Source: Allacma fusca (taxonomy: Eukaryota; Arthropoda; Collembola; Symphypleona; Sminthuridae). From it: 64,000 nt of DNA. Where the stretch lies: positions 31,692,654-31,756,653 of the forward strand of contig OX359250.1 in assembly GCA_947179485.1 (NCBI GenBank), read 5' to 3'. Shown here piece after piece: positions 1-11,700 of the stretch; position 1 is the first letter of the stretch, and every line of letters begins with the position of its first letter. Under the pieces are notes generated by a model that was not told where the DNA came from, made no database searches, and worked only from the letters and a program-made list of their open reading frames with translations. A program made the translations under genes and the position numbers.

Positions 1-3000
1 TGCATTTTAGTTTTAAGTAAAGTTTACATTTTTTTTTGGTATAACTCGAGTCATTAGCATTTCATATCATTATAGCAATTCAATGTTTTTTAAAAAAAAA
101 ACTGTACTTTCGGGCATTATTCCTCCACGTTTAGTCTACAATGTGTATTATATGCATGTGCTTTTTTTATACGTTCCAAATGTTTTTAACGGTATATTTT
201 TAAACCCTCACACGGTCCTGTGAAGAGAATTTTATTGTAGGCTTTAACAACGTTTTTTTTTGTATAATACATTTATATCCCGGGATATTATTTTTTTACA
301 CTTTCCGAATTTCATACAATGGTTCAAAAAAATGGGCTGTATCGGGCTTCACATATAATCCCTCAACACTCAAAATAGCAAAAGAGTAGAACTCAAGGAG
401 TCAGGTAACAACTCTCATTAATAATTATTAACTCGTGTGCTTATACATACGTAATAATTATTACACATTGTCTGGAAACAAAAAAAATTAGCCTAGGAAC
501 GAAAGCCAGAAATTTTCGTAACAATATATTTTAGAACACTCTAAGTAAGTTTCACAACAATGACTGAAAACAGTGTACAAAGTATTGCAGTAAATTCTTG
601 TAATTTGTGAATATTCATATAAATAACCATCGAACATATTTTTTTATCATTTTTTTAAAATATGCTTTAAAGTTATTTCAAAAATATGTGAAATTACTTC
701 AAATGTGTATTATTATAAAGGGGGAAAAAATAGTCAACCTTTTTCCAAAAAAACACGATTTTAAAGAACGTTCTAAAATTACGGAAAGCCAACCAAGTGC
801 TTGCTATAAGGTCAACAGTTCCCGATACAGTCACTGGCCATATATAATATTACACATTTCTAAAATTTTTCCAAACTGGGCCTAATCGAAAACGTCTCTA
901 AATTTAGGGAATCCTTCTGTATTTTGCCCTTGACTACAGTTTTAATTCTAAATTTTTTTTTTGAGGATGGAGCTCCGGAGCTGCCTACAGTACTAAATAT
1001 GGTCATAAGCTAAGAATTGTTTTTGTCACTAGGAGTACAATAATGTTAAAATGCTTGACGTAAAAGCGGTCTCTTGTAAAGTTTTGTTTTTTGCAAATAC
1101 TTAGTAAAATTTTAAAAGTGAATGTACGTTCATTTACAGATACAGTAGCTTATATTTTTTGGATTGCATTGAAATGGTTTTTTCTCATTTACTTTTTATT
1201 ATGCTAAAAGTTTTTTGCATGCAGCGGGTTTTTTTTATCTTTTTTTTTCTTATCAAGTTGTATGTGCAGTTTTGTGTTCCCATTCCCATATATCATCATA
1301 TCTAAAAATCCATTTTTTTCATTACGTTTGGAAATTTTGTAAATTCAAATTAACGTATGTATATATATTTATATATGCTTATATGTCCTATAGAACTCGA
1401 AGCATGCACATAGTATCATACTCGTATATTTAATATTTAACATGATTTTTTCTCATAATTTTTTGGATCTCTCATGCGGCAGTCAGGCTCATTGAAATTT
1501 TTCCTTTTTTTTAAAGTTAACACACACTAGTATGTATCTCACCCATATATTTTTTTATTTTTGGTATTACCATATACGCATACAGTAATAACAAATGAGA
1601 TAACAACTTTCTTGAAAACTTTTGCTCTCGGATCACTCGCGACGTACTCTTTTTTGCCTTTTAGAAAATTTGACTAGACTCAAACAACTAATAAATTACA
1701 TAGGGGCTGAAAACCCATGAGGCACAAAAGTTTTTTTTACTTATAAAGTGAGTTTCTTTGGTTATTTTCATTTTATTACAATGGTTTTTGGTTTTGGTTT
1801 TTTGGAAATTTGTTTTTTTTTGTTGTGAGTGTTCTTTGAGGATTTTGTATCATTTACATATTGTATGCTAGCACGTGTTCTATATTTTTTAAGTACATGT
1901 TTTTTTACCTCTTGCCTCACTACAAATTCTATATACCCTCTAAGTAATGAATGTAATATGCATATAAGAGCTATATAGGTTTGACTTTTAAATGTATAGT
2001 AATGCGTGTGTACACTTGAATAATTTGCTCATGAACAGGAAGATTTACGTATTTTTTAAAATGCATTCTCAAAGGAATCCTTTCTCGCCATTGTACTGCA
2101 GAACGTAAGCAAGTTGTTTAGTGGGTGGGTTGTGAAGGGGGGGGGGAGATAACAAGGCGCTATTAGTTTTTTAAGTAGAACGTATATAATCCATTTTCTA
2201 TTCTTAGTAGACTGTCACGTTCCCCTCAATTTTTTTTTCATTTAGGATGCTCTCATATTAAGCTATTTAGCTGGTAAGCTCCTGCATATTTATTATTCGT
2301 AGGGCTTGGGGGCAAAAGGCTAATTAATCTTAATATGTAATTCCACCAAATACTACCTTCTCGAAACACATTTCAGAAAACCAGAGTCCCTATAAGTAGT
2401 AATCAATGCGGAATACATAGGATATTCACAGCTAGTATATAGTGGCAAGTCCTAATTATATATCAACAATTTAAATTACATTAACAGGGAAGGGGAGGTA
2501 ACAGACAGCTTGGAGGCATTGCAGTAATAATTATTACAAGTAACATTTTTAATTTCACAAAAAAATAAATTGAAGAGCAAAAAGCAGCACTTTCTATTCC
2601 ATATTTTTAACTGGAGCTTAAAAATGACACACGAGTATACTCCGAACAATAATAAATTACAGTATCGTAATTAGGTGTTAATTAAATTTAGGCTTTAATT
2701 AAATATAGATTTTAATTAATTAAATATAGATTTTAAAATCAGTAGTTCCTTTCATTTCGGGCTTCCTGAGGATCTGACTACCAGAAGAGTGTCACGGGTC
2801 AGTAGCCATGCTTTTTTGTGACATATGAGAAACAATTTATACTTGAAGATGTGAAGATCATTCCAGAGAAGTATTTGACAGTTTGAGAGAGACAAGTGTT
2901 CGAAAACCAAGTGATCCTTCATTTTCGCAGAATTATTATTTTTTGCAGGAGTGAAAAGTCAAGACTATAGTAATAATTTGAGACTGACTGCTATAGACGC

Positions 3001-6000
3001 ATTAAATAGATCTAAAATTGCTTTTCCAAAGGCTCTAACCATCCTATGAATGACTGCCGTGGTCGTCTAGCTCCCCAGCATCCGGTTTAATAATTCACTC
3101 AACCTTTTTTTGTGTTTGAAGGATATTGTTTAAAAAGTATGTACAAGACTAATCACTTGAACAGTATCATGGTAACGTTAAATGTATAGAAGAATATATC
3201 CAACTGATTTCAACATCATTTTTACTCATTATTTCTAAAATATTCTGACAAGGTTTTTTTCTCAACATTTGACTTTCTCAAAATCAAGGGGCATTGTTAA
3301 GCGGCGTTACAGTTTCAACACAGAAAGCAGTGTTCCAGGAATTTAAAAAAGGTCTAGTCGCTGGAAAAATTCTGTGACAATCCATAACTCAACCCATAAT
3401 TTATTGTAGGGAGGAGGTAAACCTATAGTTTACTATACACAATCCAATGTACATAGATTTGTTTTAAAAAACTGTCAATCAGCTGGAACAAGCACCTGCG
3501 CTATGTAATGTAAATAATAAGCAATATGGTTGTTGTTGGCGTACAACCCCACTTTTAACTAGGATTGTATTTTGGGCGGTTTATATTATTCTGTAAGATA
3601 ATTCTTATATGGATTTTATTATTTTTTTTTTGTGCAAGGTAAAATATTCGTATTAGAAATGCGATCATCCAGAGAGTCAACATCAAAAATATAGCTTATA
3701 ATGGTATAGCATTTAGGAAATAATTGCTTTTGTCAACTGTCCCATACAGTACAAGAATATGGATTTAGTCACATGTTGAGAAAAACCTTGTGAGTCTGTG
3801 GAAGGATCGGATATAAAATTGCCATTTTGATTAGTAAGTTCAACATGTTACCTTCTTTCTTGCAGCAAAAACAAAATGAGATGGACAAGACTCAAAAATC
3901 AAAGACAGATTTGTTATTAGTAGATTCAGGAGGGATGGGAAGGAAATGTCTGCTTTTAAATATTTATAGCTTACTTGACTTGTTTTTCTTCTAAATCTGC
4001 TAAAACGCCCTTTTTTTCTATTTTTGCCCTAAAATTCCTCCAAAGCTGACTATTTTTTTTTTGAAGTACAATGCTACAGTGATCGAGGAGCGGAATATAA
4101 CAACATGTACAGGTTGAACTGATTCCTACTATGGGAGTGGAAATATCCACCAGTGCAGGAAAAATGTACAGAATTGTATGATCTCTCCCGTACCAACGGT
4201 TGAGACTTTTCCTCCGTCACTAGTTCTCAACGATATTTCCCCGTAAAAATTCGAATAATACTTGGTCAATCAAATCTTGAAAATCTAATACTCATGTTTC
4301 ATTTGTTTTTTTTTTACATGTGAACATCCTGACTTATTAGGAGTAATAATTAGTGTGAGACTTAATTGTTTATATAATGCACCTTAAAAAATCAACTCTA
4401 AATTACGTGTATCTCTGACATTGGTCCGCAAATGAAAATGCAAAATCCTAATGTTTTTTTTCTGTATCGTAAATTTCAGTATTGCATAACGTTCTCCGTA
4501 AATTTACCTACACACTACAAGACTACTGTACATATGAGAGGGAGAGGAGCAAGAACTGTAGTATTTAGGGGGGAGATGAGGGGGGGGGGAAAGGTATGTC
4601 ACAGGAGTATAGAACCTTGTAGCAGTAGTAATTATATAGTGTGGGTAGAAAAATGAGGCATGGGTTTGTTATTTTTTTTTGTCGTAGTTATAGAATAATG
4701 TCTAAATCACATAACTTTGTGGAGAGAAGTAAGAATCAAAAAGGTGACTTTTTTCCCGTAGAATAAAGAGCTGGAGAGTTTCTCATAAATTATCATACTT
4801 GGAAGTGGTATACGAAAATAATTTCAAGCTGACAAGTTAAAAAGTCAGTGATTTTGTAAACTATTCAGGGTACAAAGATATAATTATAATACAACAACTG
4901 GCCCATGAATTATTTAAAGCTAACATTATTTAATTATATACAAAGTATGAAAAATTACGAAAGTTTCATTAGGTCAATGTATTTGGTAGTACTAGAATTT
5001 CCCCTCCATCACTGCCAATTAATTCTTTTCTCAAGATATAAGGTTTAAGGTATTGAAGTTTTCAAAAGCCATTTAACTTCTAAGGTTTTCCTCTATTTTG
5101 TTTTTATCTTTTACCCTTCTTGTAAATCCTATACATGTAGTAAGAACACTAGACTCTACTAAAACTTAAACGTAAGGCCAACACAAGTATTTTGCCGGAG
5201 TTTTTATATATATTTTTTTTGCTTTGTATATATTACTATAATTACTTGGGGTGACCTATATATTTCTGGTGGGACGACTCCTGCTGGAACCAAAGCAAAC
5301 GTAGTCGCCAGAAATAGCTAGATTTATAGAAGATTGATTGAAATGTGGTAATTTCATTTATACAAGTCTTGGAATTGTGTAGCAGTATATGAGCTAATTA
5401 TAGACGTACAGCTTTTTTTTTTCTTGGTAGTAGCTAGTATATTTAAATTGTGTTGAGGCTAAATTGTAAGAGCTTATAAAATCCTACGTATCCAGAAGCT
5501 GTCCTGTTGATCGCTGCATCTATTATTTCTTCATCTTTTTTTTACTGTTGTCCTATAATAATAGACTATATTTATATATGTGTGTGTCGTGTGTGTATTA
5601 TATACATATATGTATATATATTTACATACATACATATATATATATATATGTGTGTCTCTATACACGTGTCTCCAGGGTTCCTTTTCCTTGGTAATTGTAG
5701 TTTTGTGACAGCAAGGTCATATTTTTGTATGGTCTTTTTTGCTTACGATTCTGGATCACTATTTATCATGTTCACTTTCTTACATTTCATAAGTACATTG
5801 AGGTTTCCTTTATACTACTATATATATACACAATATTCATGAGCTTTGGTTTTTGTGTATCAACGTCATAGTATTGCGAGCAAATCGATTTTTTTAGTCA
5901 CTTAGGCTACAAAGGGTTTACTATAGAATACCTTTTATGCGCAATTCGTAATCTTATTAAAAATTACATAACAAGGCATTATTTTATCTGTGGCAAATTG

Positions 6001-6039
6001 ATCACGTAATCATGGCTGTGAATGTGTGCAAAAGTAATC

Positions 6040-6072
6040 GGGGGAAGGGGGGGAGGGGACACGGGGGCGGGG
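6040..6072 (+). repeat. G-quadruplex-type G-run cluster
   Basis: Five runs of 4-7 G separated by 1-4 bases. This satisfies the usual G3+N1-7 quadruplex pattern on the + strand. Folding is inferred, not shown. Confidence 0.7.
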
Positions 6073-6309
6073 AAACAAGGAGACACCATATATAGTTGTG
6101 GAGAGATTTGTGTGTATACGTACATAATCTACATAAGCTACATGTATATATATATGATTATCTATATAAATTAGAGCGGAACGGGCTCAAATCCTCTTTT
6201 GAGATGCAAATGGTGATCCTATACGACTCAGAGCGAGGTAATCATAATATATTGGAAATTATGAAAATCATAGACCCTCTCACATACCTATACATGGATA
6301 ACTTTTTTT

Positions 6310-6336
6310 GGGGGGGGGGGGGCGGGGAGGGAGGGG
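6310..6336 (+). repeat. 13-G run with further G-runs (quadruplex-type)
   Basis: Thirteen consecutive G follow seven T, then GGGG, GGG and GGGG at one-base spacing, all on the + strand. Confidence 0.7.
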
Positions 6337-7744
6337 TGAGTGAAGCTATCTACACAAGAGCAACCAAATAGTTAGAATATTTTTTTTTGTCCCGTCAATG
6401 ACCCGGAGGAGTCAGAGAGAGTGACACAGCTTTGCAATTGAGTCGACCTCCCTCAATTTAAGGATTTAAGGTTTACAAATGGATGATGAGACTATACCGT
6501 ACACGAAGACATGGCGTCACTACAGTGATTAAGAATATTTTCAGTTAACTGACTTCTCCACAATTGGGCTGACTACTGATTCACTGACTACTGTTACAAT
6601 TACAATGTGTGTACAAAGAAGGACTACAGAGTACAGAGTGAAAAATCTTCTTTTTTTTTTGGCTCAACTGTCTGACTATATAGACGTAGGACGAAGATAT
6701 CCTACTGGGAAGAAAATCTTTTTTTTTGTATCGGGGAAATGAGTAAGTTAAATACTAATAGAAATGTAAATACAAGTTGAATTTTTTGGAGAAACGGGAA
6801 GTTATGTGATTGTGACGATTTTCAAGCGTCTTTTCAAATGCGGAGCGAGTCTCCATGGTCGATTAGTAGAATTTAGTTAGCTGGCTGTAGCAAAGTACTA
6901 CTACTAGTATATTATAGTATTCTTTAATAGCAATATCATTACTGTGGAGCAGTTACATATGCACAAGACTGTGCTTTTCCTTTTTTTTTTGATCATATAT
7001 AAAGCCTCCGTACAGTGGTTGGTGTGTGTTCTCTTCCGTAGGACGTACTTGCTTCTTTTTTTTTCTTCTTATGCGGAGTATAATTGAGAACATGTTTTTT
7101 ACAAGGTCTTGGTCTCCTCATTGGTGAATGTTGATTGCTGCTATCACTGCCATTCGTATCTTTCAATGTCGTCATATTTGAAGATTTCAAGCCAAAATCA
7201 TCCGAGACTTTTTCTTGCTTCCTTCCATCATCTGCACATAACTTCCATTCATTTTTTTTTTGGCTTCCAGCGCACTTTCCATCTTCAACTATTATTTTCA
7301 CATACTATTCAGCATTCACAACTATAACCTACGAGATTTATACGTCTGCACTGAGATATTCCTTCACTCACTCGACTCCGGCTCTGCATCTCGCAGCAAT
7401 ATAAGCTTTGTTTCTCCGTCCGCCACGCAGTGTCAATCGAGATTTCATATATAATTGTATCGATTGGAGAGAAAAATAAAATAAAATAAGAACCAAATCT
7501 GTGTCAACGGATCAGCATTAGTTTCATCGTCCTAATAATAAATTATAGTATTTTGTGTGCGTTGGTGAAGTCGCCATGTGTGATGATCGGGAGTTTTTTT
7601 TTGCGGGGAGTCCCCCACTTTATCAAATTTGACATTTTTTTCCGTTTTAGGTAGAAATTACACAGTAAGGTATCACACTCTCACTTGAAACAACCAAGTG
7701 TCACTGATTTCGTCGCTCCATTCTTGTCTTTGGTTCAATTAAGA

Positions 7745-8046
7745 CTAAATGACGTTCAATTGTTGGGCACGACGAGATGAGGGGTGATGCTGAGAAGGAT
7801 GATGGTGAGTTTGATGGTACGAGGAGGAATGAGATGCCATATCAAGTTGATGATGCGGGTCATGGCCAGGGTGATCACTTCGAGGATGTTCCCGCCACAT
7901 GGTCAACTGGTCAAATGGTCCTTCGTCATACTCTTCCAGCTCCTCCAATTCTCGGTGTCGTATGTCATAATCTCGCTCATCTCTCATCATCCTTGTTCGC
8001 CCTGGTAGTGGATGACCAGGATGCTGATGTGGATGAGGGTACACAT
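7745..8046 (-). CDS. Candidate alternative C-terminal exon of Ca-beta
   Basis: An open frame downstream of the terminal GK exon encodes a charged, His-rich tail: PGRTRMMRDERDYDIRHREL, ELEEYDEGPFDQLTMWREH, then His/Ser/Pro repeats, ending QQLNVI and TAG at 7747-7745. The Arg/Asp/Tyr-rich, low-complexity style resembles C-terminal tails of other beta subunits. Two acceptors fit: CTGTAG (exon from 8046, phase 1) or CACATCAG (exon from 8023, phase 0). Matching donors in exon F are only weak (CACT|GTAAAA for phase 1, GGA|GTTAGT for phase 0). It could instead be chance open sequence in the 3' UTR. Confidence 0.45.
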
Positions 8047-8210
8047 CTACAGTCACATCATCAGTTTTTATCAATACCTTCAATTCCATCATTTTGATAA
8101 AGTATTAGAAAGATTGTGTCATGGGCAGCACTCATTTGTGGGTACACGGAGTTAGGAACCTCAGCAATAGGGAAGGCCTACAGCACCATATTCGTACAGT
8201 TAAAAGGATG

Positions 8211-8756
8211 CTAAGAATTTACATTATTTTGTACGTTCAAAGGATGCATTTTACAGTGAGATTCTCCTGTTAAAATGCTTCTTGGACTAACTCCGAATGA
8301 GGGAGGGACTGCTGTTCCTAATGTTCTAGGGGAACTGTCATATTGGGGAAGTGGTGTTTGTGTTGTAAAATAAATGGGAGGATTACTTGGAGGCGTTGAA
8401 TTTGTTCTGGCAAGAAGGGCAGGGTCATTTTTAAGAGTATGATGACCCGATGGTGGAGGCATTGGTGAGGGCGATGGGATGGACCGACTAACGGAACCAG
8501 TTGGTCCAGCCATCATAGGCGCTGGGGTGGGGGTTTGAGGAACAGAAGTCGTCGCTGGAGTTGGGGGATGCGTTGCTTTCCAGTAGGCTTCAAGGTATTC
8601 CGCTAAGTGCTCACAGGCATCTTCTAGCTGATTCTCATCCAAAATCACATCAAACATTTCGGGCGGACATTGAGCCAACTTTTCAGCAGCTACCATTTGA
8701 ACGTTGAGGCTTCGAGCTTGAGATTTTCCTCTGGACTTAATAAGCCTTTGCAGGAC
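8211..8756 (-). CDS. Ca-beta: Ca-beta exon F (GK end and C-terminal tail)
   Basis: Starts [20 protein letters not shown] after an ACATAG acceptor and continues with [20 protein letters not shown] and [17 protein letters not shown], the canonical end of the GK domain. A Pro/Thr/Ser-rich tail of about 120 residues follows, to a TAG stop at 8213-8211. The tail has no recognised motif. The exon may also be spliced internally to the downstream candidate exon at 7745-8046, in which case its last few codons would be intronic in that isoform. Confidence 0.9.
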   Translation of the reverse strand, partial: VLQRLIKSRGKSQARSLNVQMVAAEKLAQCPPEMFDVILDENQLEDACEHLAEYLEAYWKATHPPTPATTSVPQTPTPAPMMAGPTGSVSRSIPSPSPMPPPSGHHTLKNDPALLARTNSTPPSNPPIYFTTQTPLPQYDSSPRTLGTAVPPSFGVSPRSILTGESHCKMHPLNVQNNVNS

Positions 8757-11700
8757 CTATGTACACAGGAAAGGAGTTTTTGTAAAATTAGAAGACCATA
8801 CTTAAGCCAGGAGTGAGAGAAATTCCCAGGTTTTTAGATTTGACTGCATGAAGAATACTCTCGTAATGAGAGGGAGAGAGAGAGACATCATGAATTATAA
8901 GACGTGGATTATTTGAAAAGTTTCTTCAAGTTGACAAGAATAAAACTTAAGTATATTTCTCATACCACAGAACTAACAACTTGCTGGAGATTATAAAATG
9001 TCTGGAAGACAGGAATAATAAAAAAAAAGGAGAGGGAAGTATACGGAGGAAAAGAAGTAAGGGCAAAAAGAAAATACAGAATTTGGCTAGAACTTCCACA
9101 ATACCTTCGGAGATGATATTTTCAAGTAGACGATGATGGGAGCTAAAGAGGTTTTTGCAAGTTGTGAAGGATGGTTGATTGTGTCGCAGTCGAGGACTAC
9201 CAACTGCAACGTTCTTGCCAACTCAAATATTCTTTCGATTTCAGCTTGCACTTCTGCCAGGCAAGAAGAGCGCGAGTTGGACCTCTCCATGATCGCTCGC
9301 TTGGACGGGTTGTTTAACAAGGATCTTTTGGCCAAAGAAATGTCCGCCGTCACCCTTGTGATTATAATCCTGTGTGTACAATATTCCAATGAACAACCTC
9401 TCTCGTACATTTCCAACATGCCCAGAAGCACTACGCCTGCACCTTTATCCTCCAAAACATTGTAATCATGACGAATTAAAGTAAACAATTCCAAAAACAC
9501 TCTGTTTGACAACATAAATTTGGACTGAGGCAACTCCTCTCGTCTCGCCACACATACTTGAGGGAAAAAAAGAAACCTCCGGGGACACTTACCTTCCTTC
9601 AAACTTGTGTTTAAGGAAGTCAAAAATGGCTTTTTGCATCATGTCGGTGACCTCGTAGCCCTTGAGGGAGGGACCAACAAGGACCACAGGTCTCATCGAA
9701 GGCACCACGTCGTAAGGAGGAATGTTTTCCTGCTTCTTGAAGAAGGGCTTTCGTTTTTCTTTAGCAGGTGGAGTTGTGATTGGTGTCTTCCCGAGTTTAG
9801 CATTCGCCAATGAGTCTGAATCTTCTCCTCCAGTCGTCCCATCCACGCCGTAATGATCTGCTTTTTTCCGTCACACACAAAATATAGTGTTATTGATCAA
9901 ACCCCGAAACCATTTTGCTATCTTCATTCAACATGTACGGGGAGAATTTTTTAAGCACACACAAAAAAAACCCTTCTGTCTATGGATATTTCCTGCATTA
10001 TTTCCTCTCGTCCCGAAATTCCTACTTAATAAACCAACGCCTCCAGTTTTACATGAAACTCCAACTTAGTTTTATACCTTCAAGTCTCCCCTACACGATA
10101 AATGTCACTAAATGTTGGAATGCTTTTGCATTAAAAATGTATTCAGTATTAAATGTTGAAATCTGTCCATGTTAAACGTCAATATGTATGTAGGTTAAGC
10201 CTTTCCTATGAGTCCAGTGTGGAAAAAAACAGTAGATATTGTATTGAAACTACAGGGACTCGTAACGTCTCTTTTGGTATGGCTGAGCTTCGATCTTTGA
10301 TCCAATTAGAATTTCATGCGATCAAATTAGAAAACACGTTAACTTTTATCTACCCGACCTTATTTCCTTTCAAATAGTTTAAATCATGTCATTGGCCCAC
10401 ATTCTGTATTTTTCACAAGATGTTTCCAAGAGACACACAACTTCCCAATATGTTCAATGCCTAAATACTCCCTCCTAGACCCTCCCCCTCCTGCAACACC
10501 ACTCTGAAATACAAAGCTCATTAGCTCCTCCGCTTTATAGTTGCTCCCCATTTGCATTCCATTACATTTGTCGCAGAAGGTGTGTGCCTGTCATTCCGAC
10601 CCACACTGACATTAGACTGACTGAGAGAGCTCAAAGGGAAAAAAACACAGGGATAATTTGTGAGTAATGGGGAAGGAGAAGTACTGGAAAAGTGAAAATC
10701 CAGTAGTTACCCAAATTGCTCGATGATGACGTTTTGGAAGAATAAAGTTTAGAGTTTCGAGCTTGTGAATGGAGTAGCCGGAGGTTCTCAAGTTTAACTG
10801 GGGAAGGAATAAACCCAACGTCACAACCTTCCTTCACGAGACGTCCGATCCACCAGTTGTTGTCGTACTTTTCCTACAGTCAAACCAAAAAAAAAATAGA
10901 ATAAGACCCGGACACTCCCGCTCACTTTCCTGAGATGGAAATCCCACAATATGATAAAAATCCCCCGTATTTGAATTAACAGGAGAAAATTGTGATAGCA
11001 TTTGTCACTTACTTTTATATGGAGAAAGTCTCGCATTCCAAAGGAAATCGCACTTCCATGGACTGGCGAGTCGTCGTCCAATGACCCATCGTAGCTTACG
11101 TTCGTTCGGACCGCAAATGCCACAGGCTTTGTCTATTAAATTGTTTACATCACACCATAAATTAGTCAGCACTTCAAATATTTCCCCAAAAAAGCAATAA
11201 CCACTTGTTCTTCCCCTATTAGAACGCTACTAACCCTTGGTCTTTGAATAAGGAACGGGATTTCAGTGGAGAATGTGTACACAAGCAATGTAGTTCAAAC
11301 AAGTCGTACTTATTTCACTTGAAACAGCTGCCACCAATGAATAAAGACTGGGGGAAAGGAGTAATAGCTGTTTGGATACGGGAAAAGGCATTACTCTCAC
11401 ATCATAGTAGACTTGACTTCATTGTAGTTCAAACTGAACTGCTAGAATTTTCCTTGTTATTTTTTGAGATAAGTAAAAGTTGTTCTCTGCAATGTATATG
11501 CATTCCAGGGAAGTCACATGCGGAGATGAGGAGTTGTTCATGATATTGAATCATCCAAGTATTTTTGTCATTTTCTCAATAGCACTTGATTAAATCATGG
11601 AAATGATGAGTAAGTACTCAAGGGTTAGTAATACTGTACCATATGCAGAGCATATTACATTATCCGGGGAATATCATTACAAAAACTACAGTTGCAGAGA

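Larger units (their letters stand above)
1..7744. other. AT-rich region without a recognised gene
   Basis: Mostly AT-rich with many T-runs of 7-10 bases. G-runs lie on the + strand at 2137-2146, 4580-4589, 6040-6072 and 6310-6336. A TA/TG-rich simple tract spans about 5567-5665, and an imperfect AT-rich tandem repeat lies at 2696-2735. Open frames are short and show no family signature. The end nearest 7.7 kb may hold 3' UTR of Ca-beta. Confidence 0.6.

Noticed and set aside
1755..1765. Eleven-base match to the start of miR-9 (TCTTTGGTTAT)
   Set aside because: The match stops after 11 bases and no hairpin arm is visible nearby; T-rich DNA gives such matches by chance.
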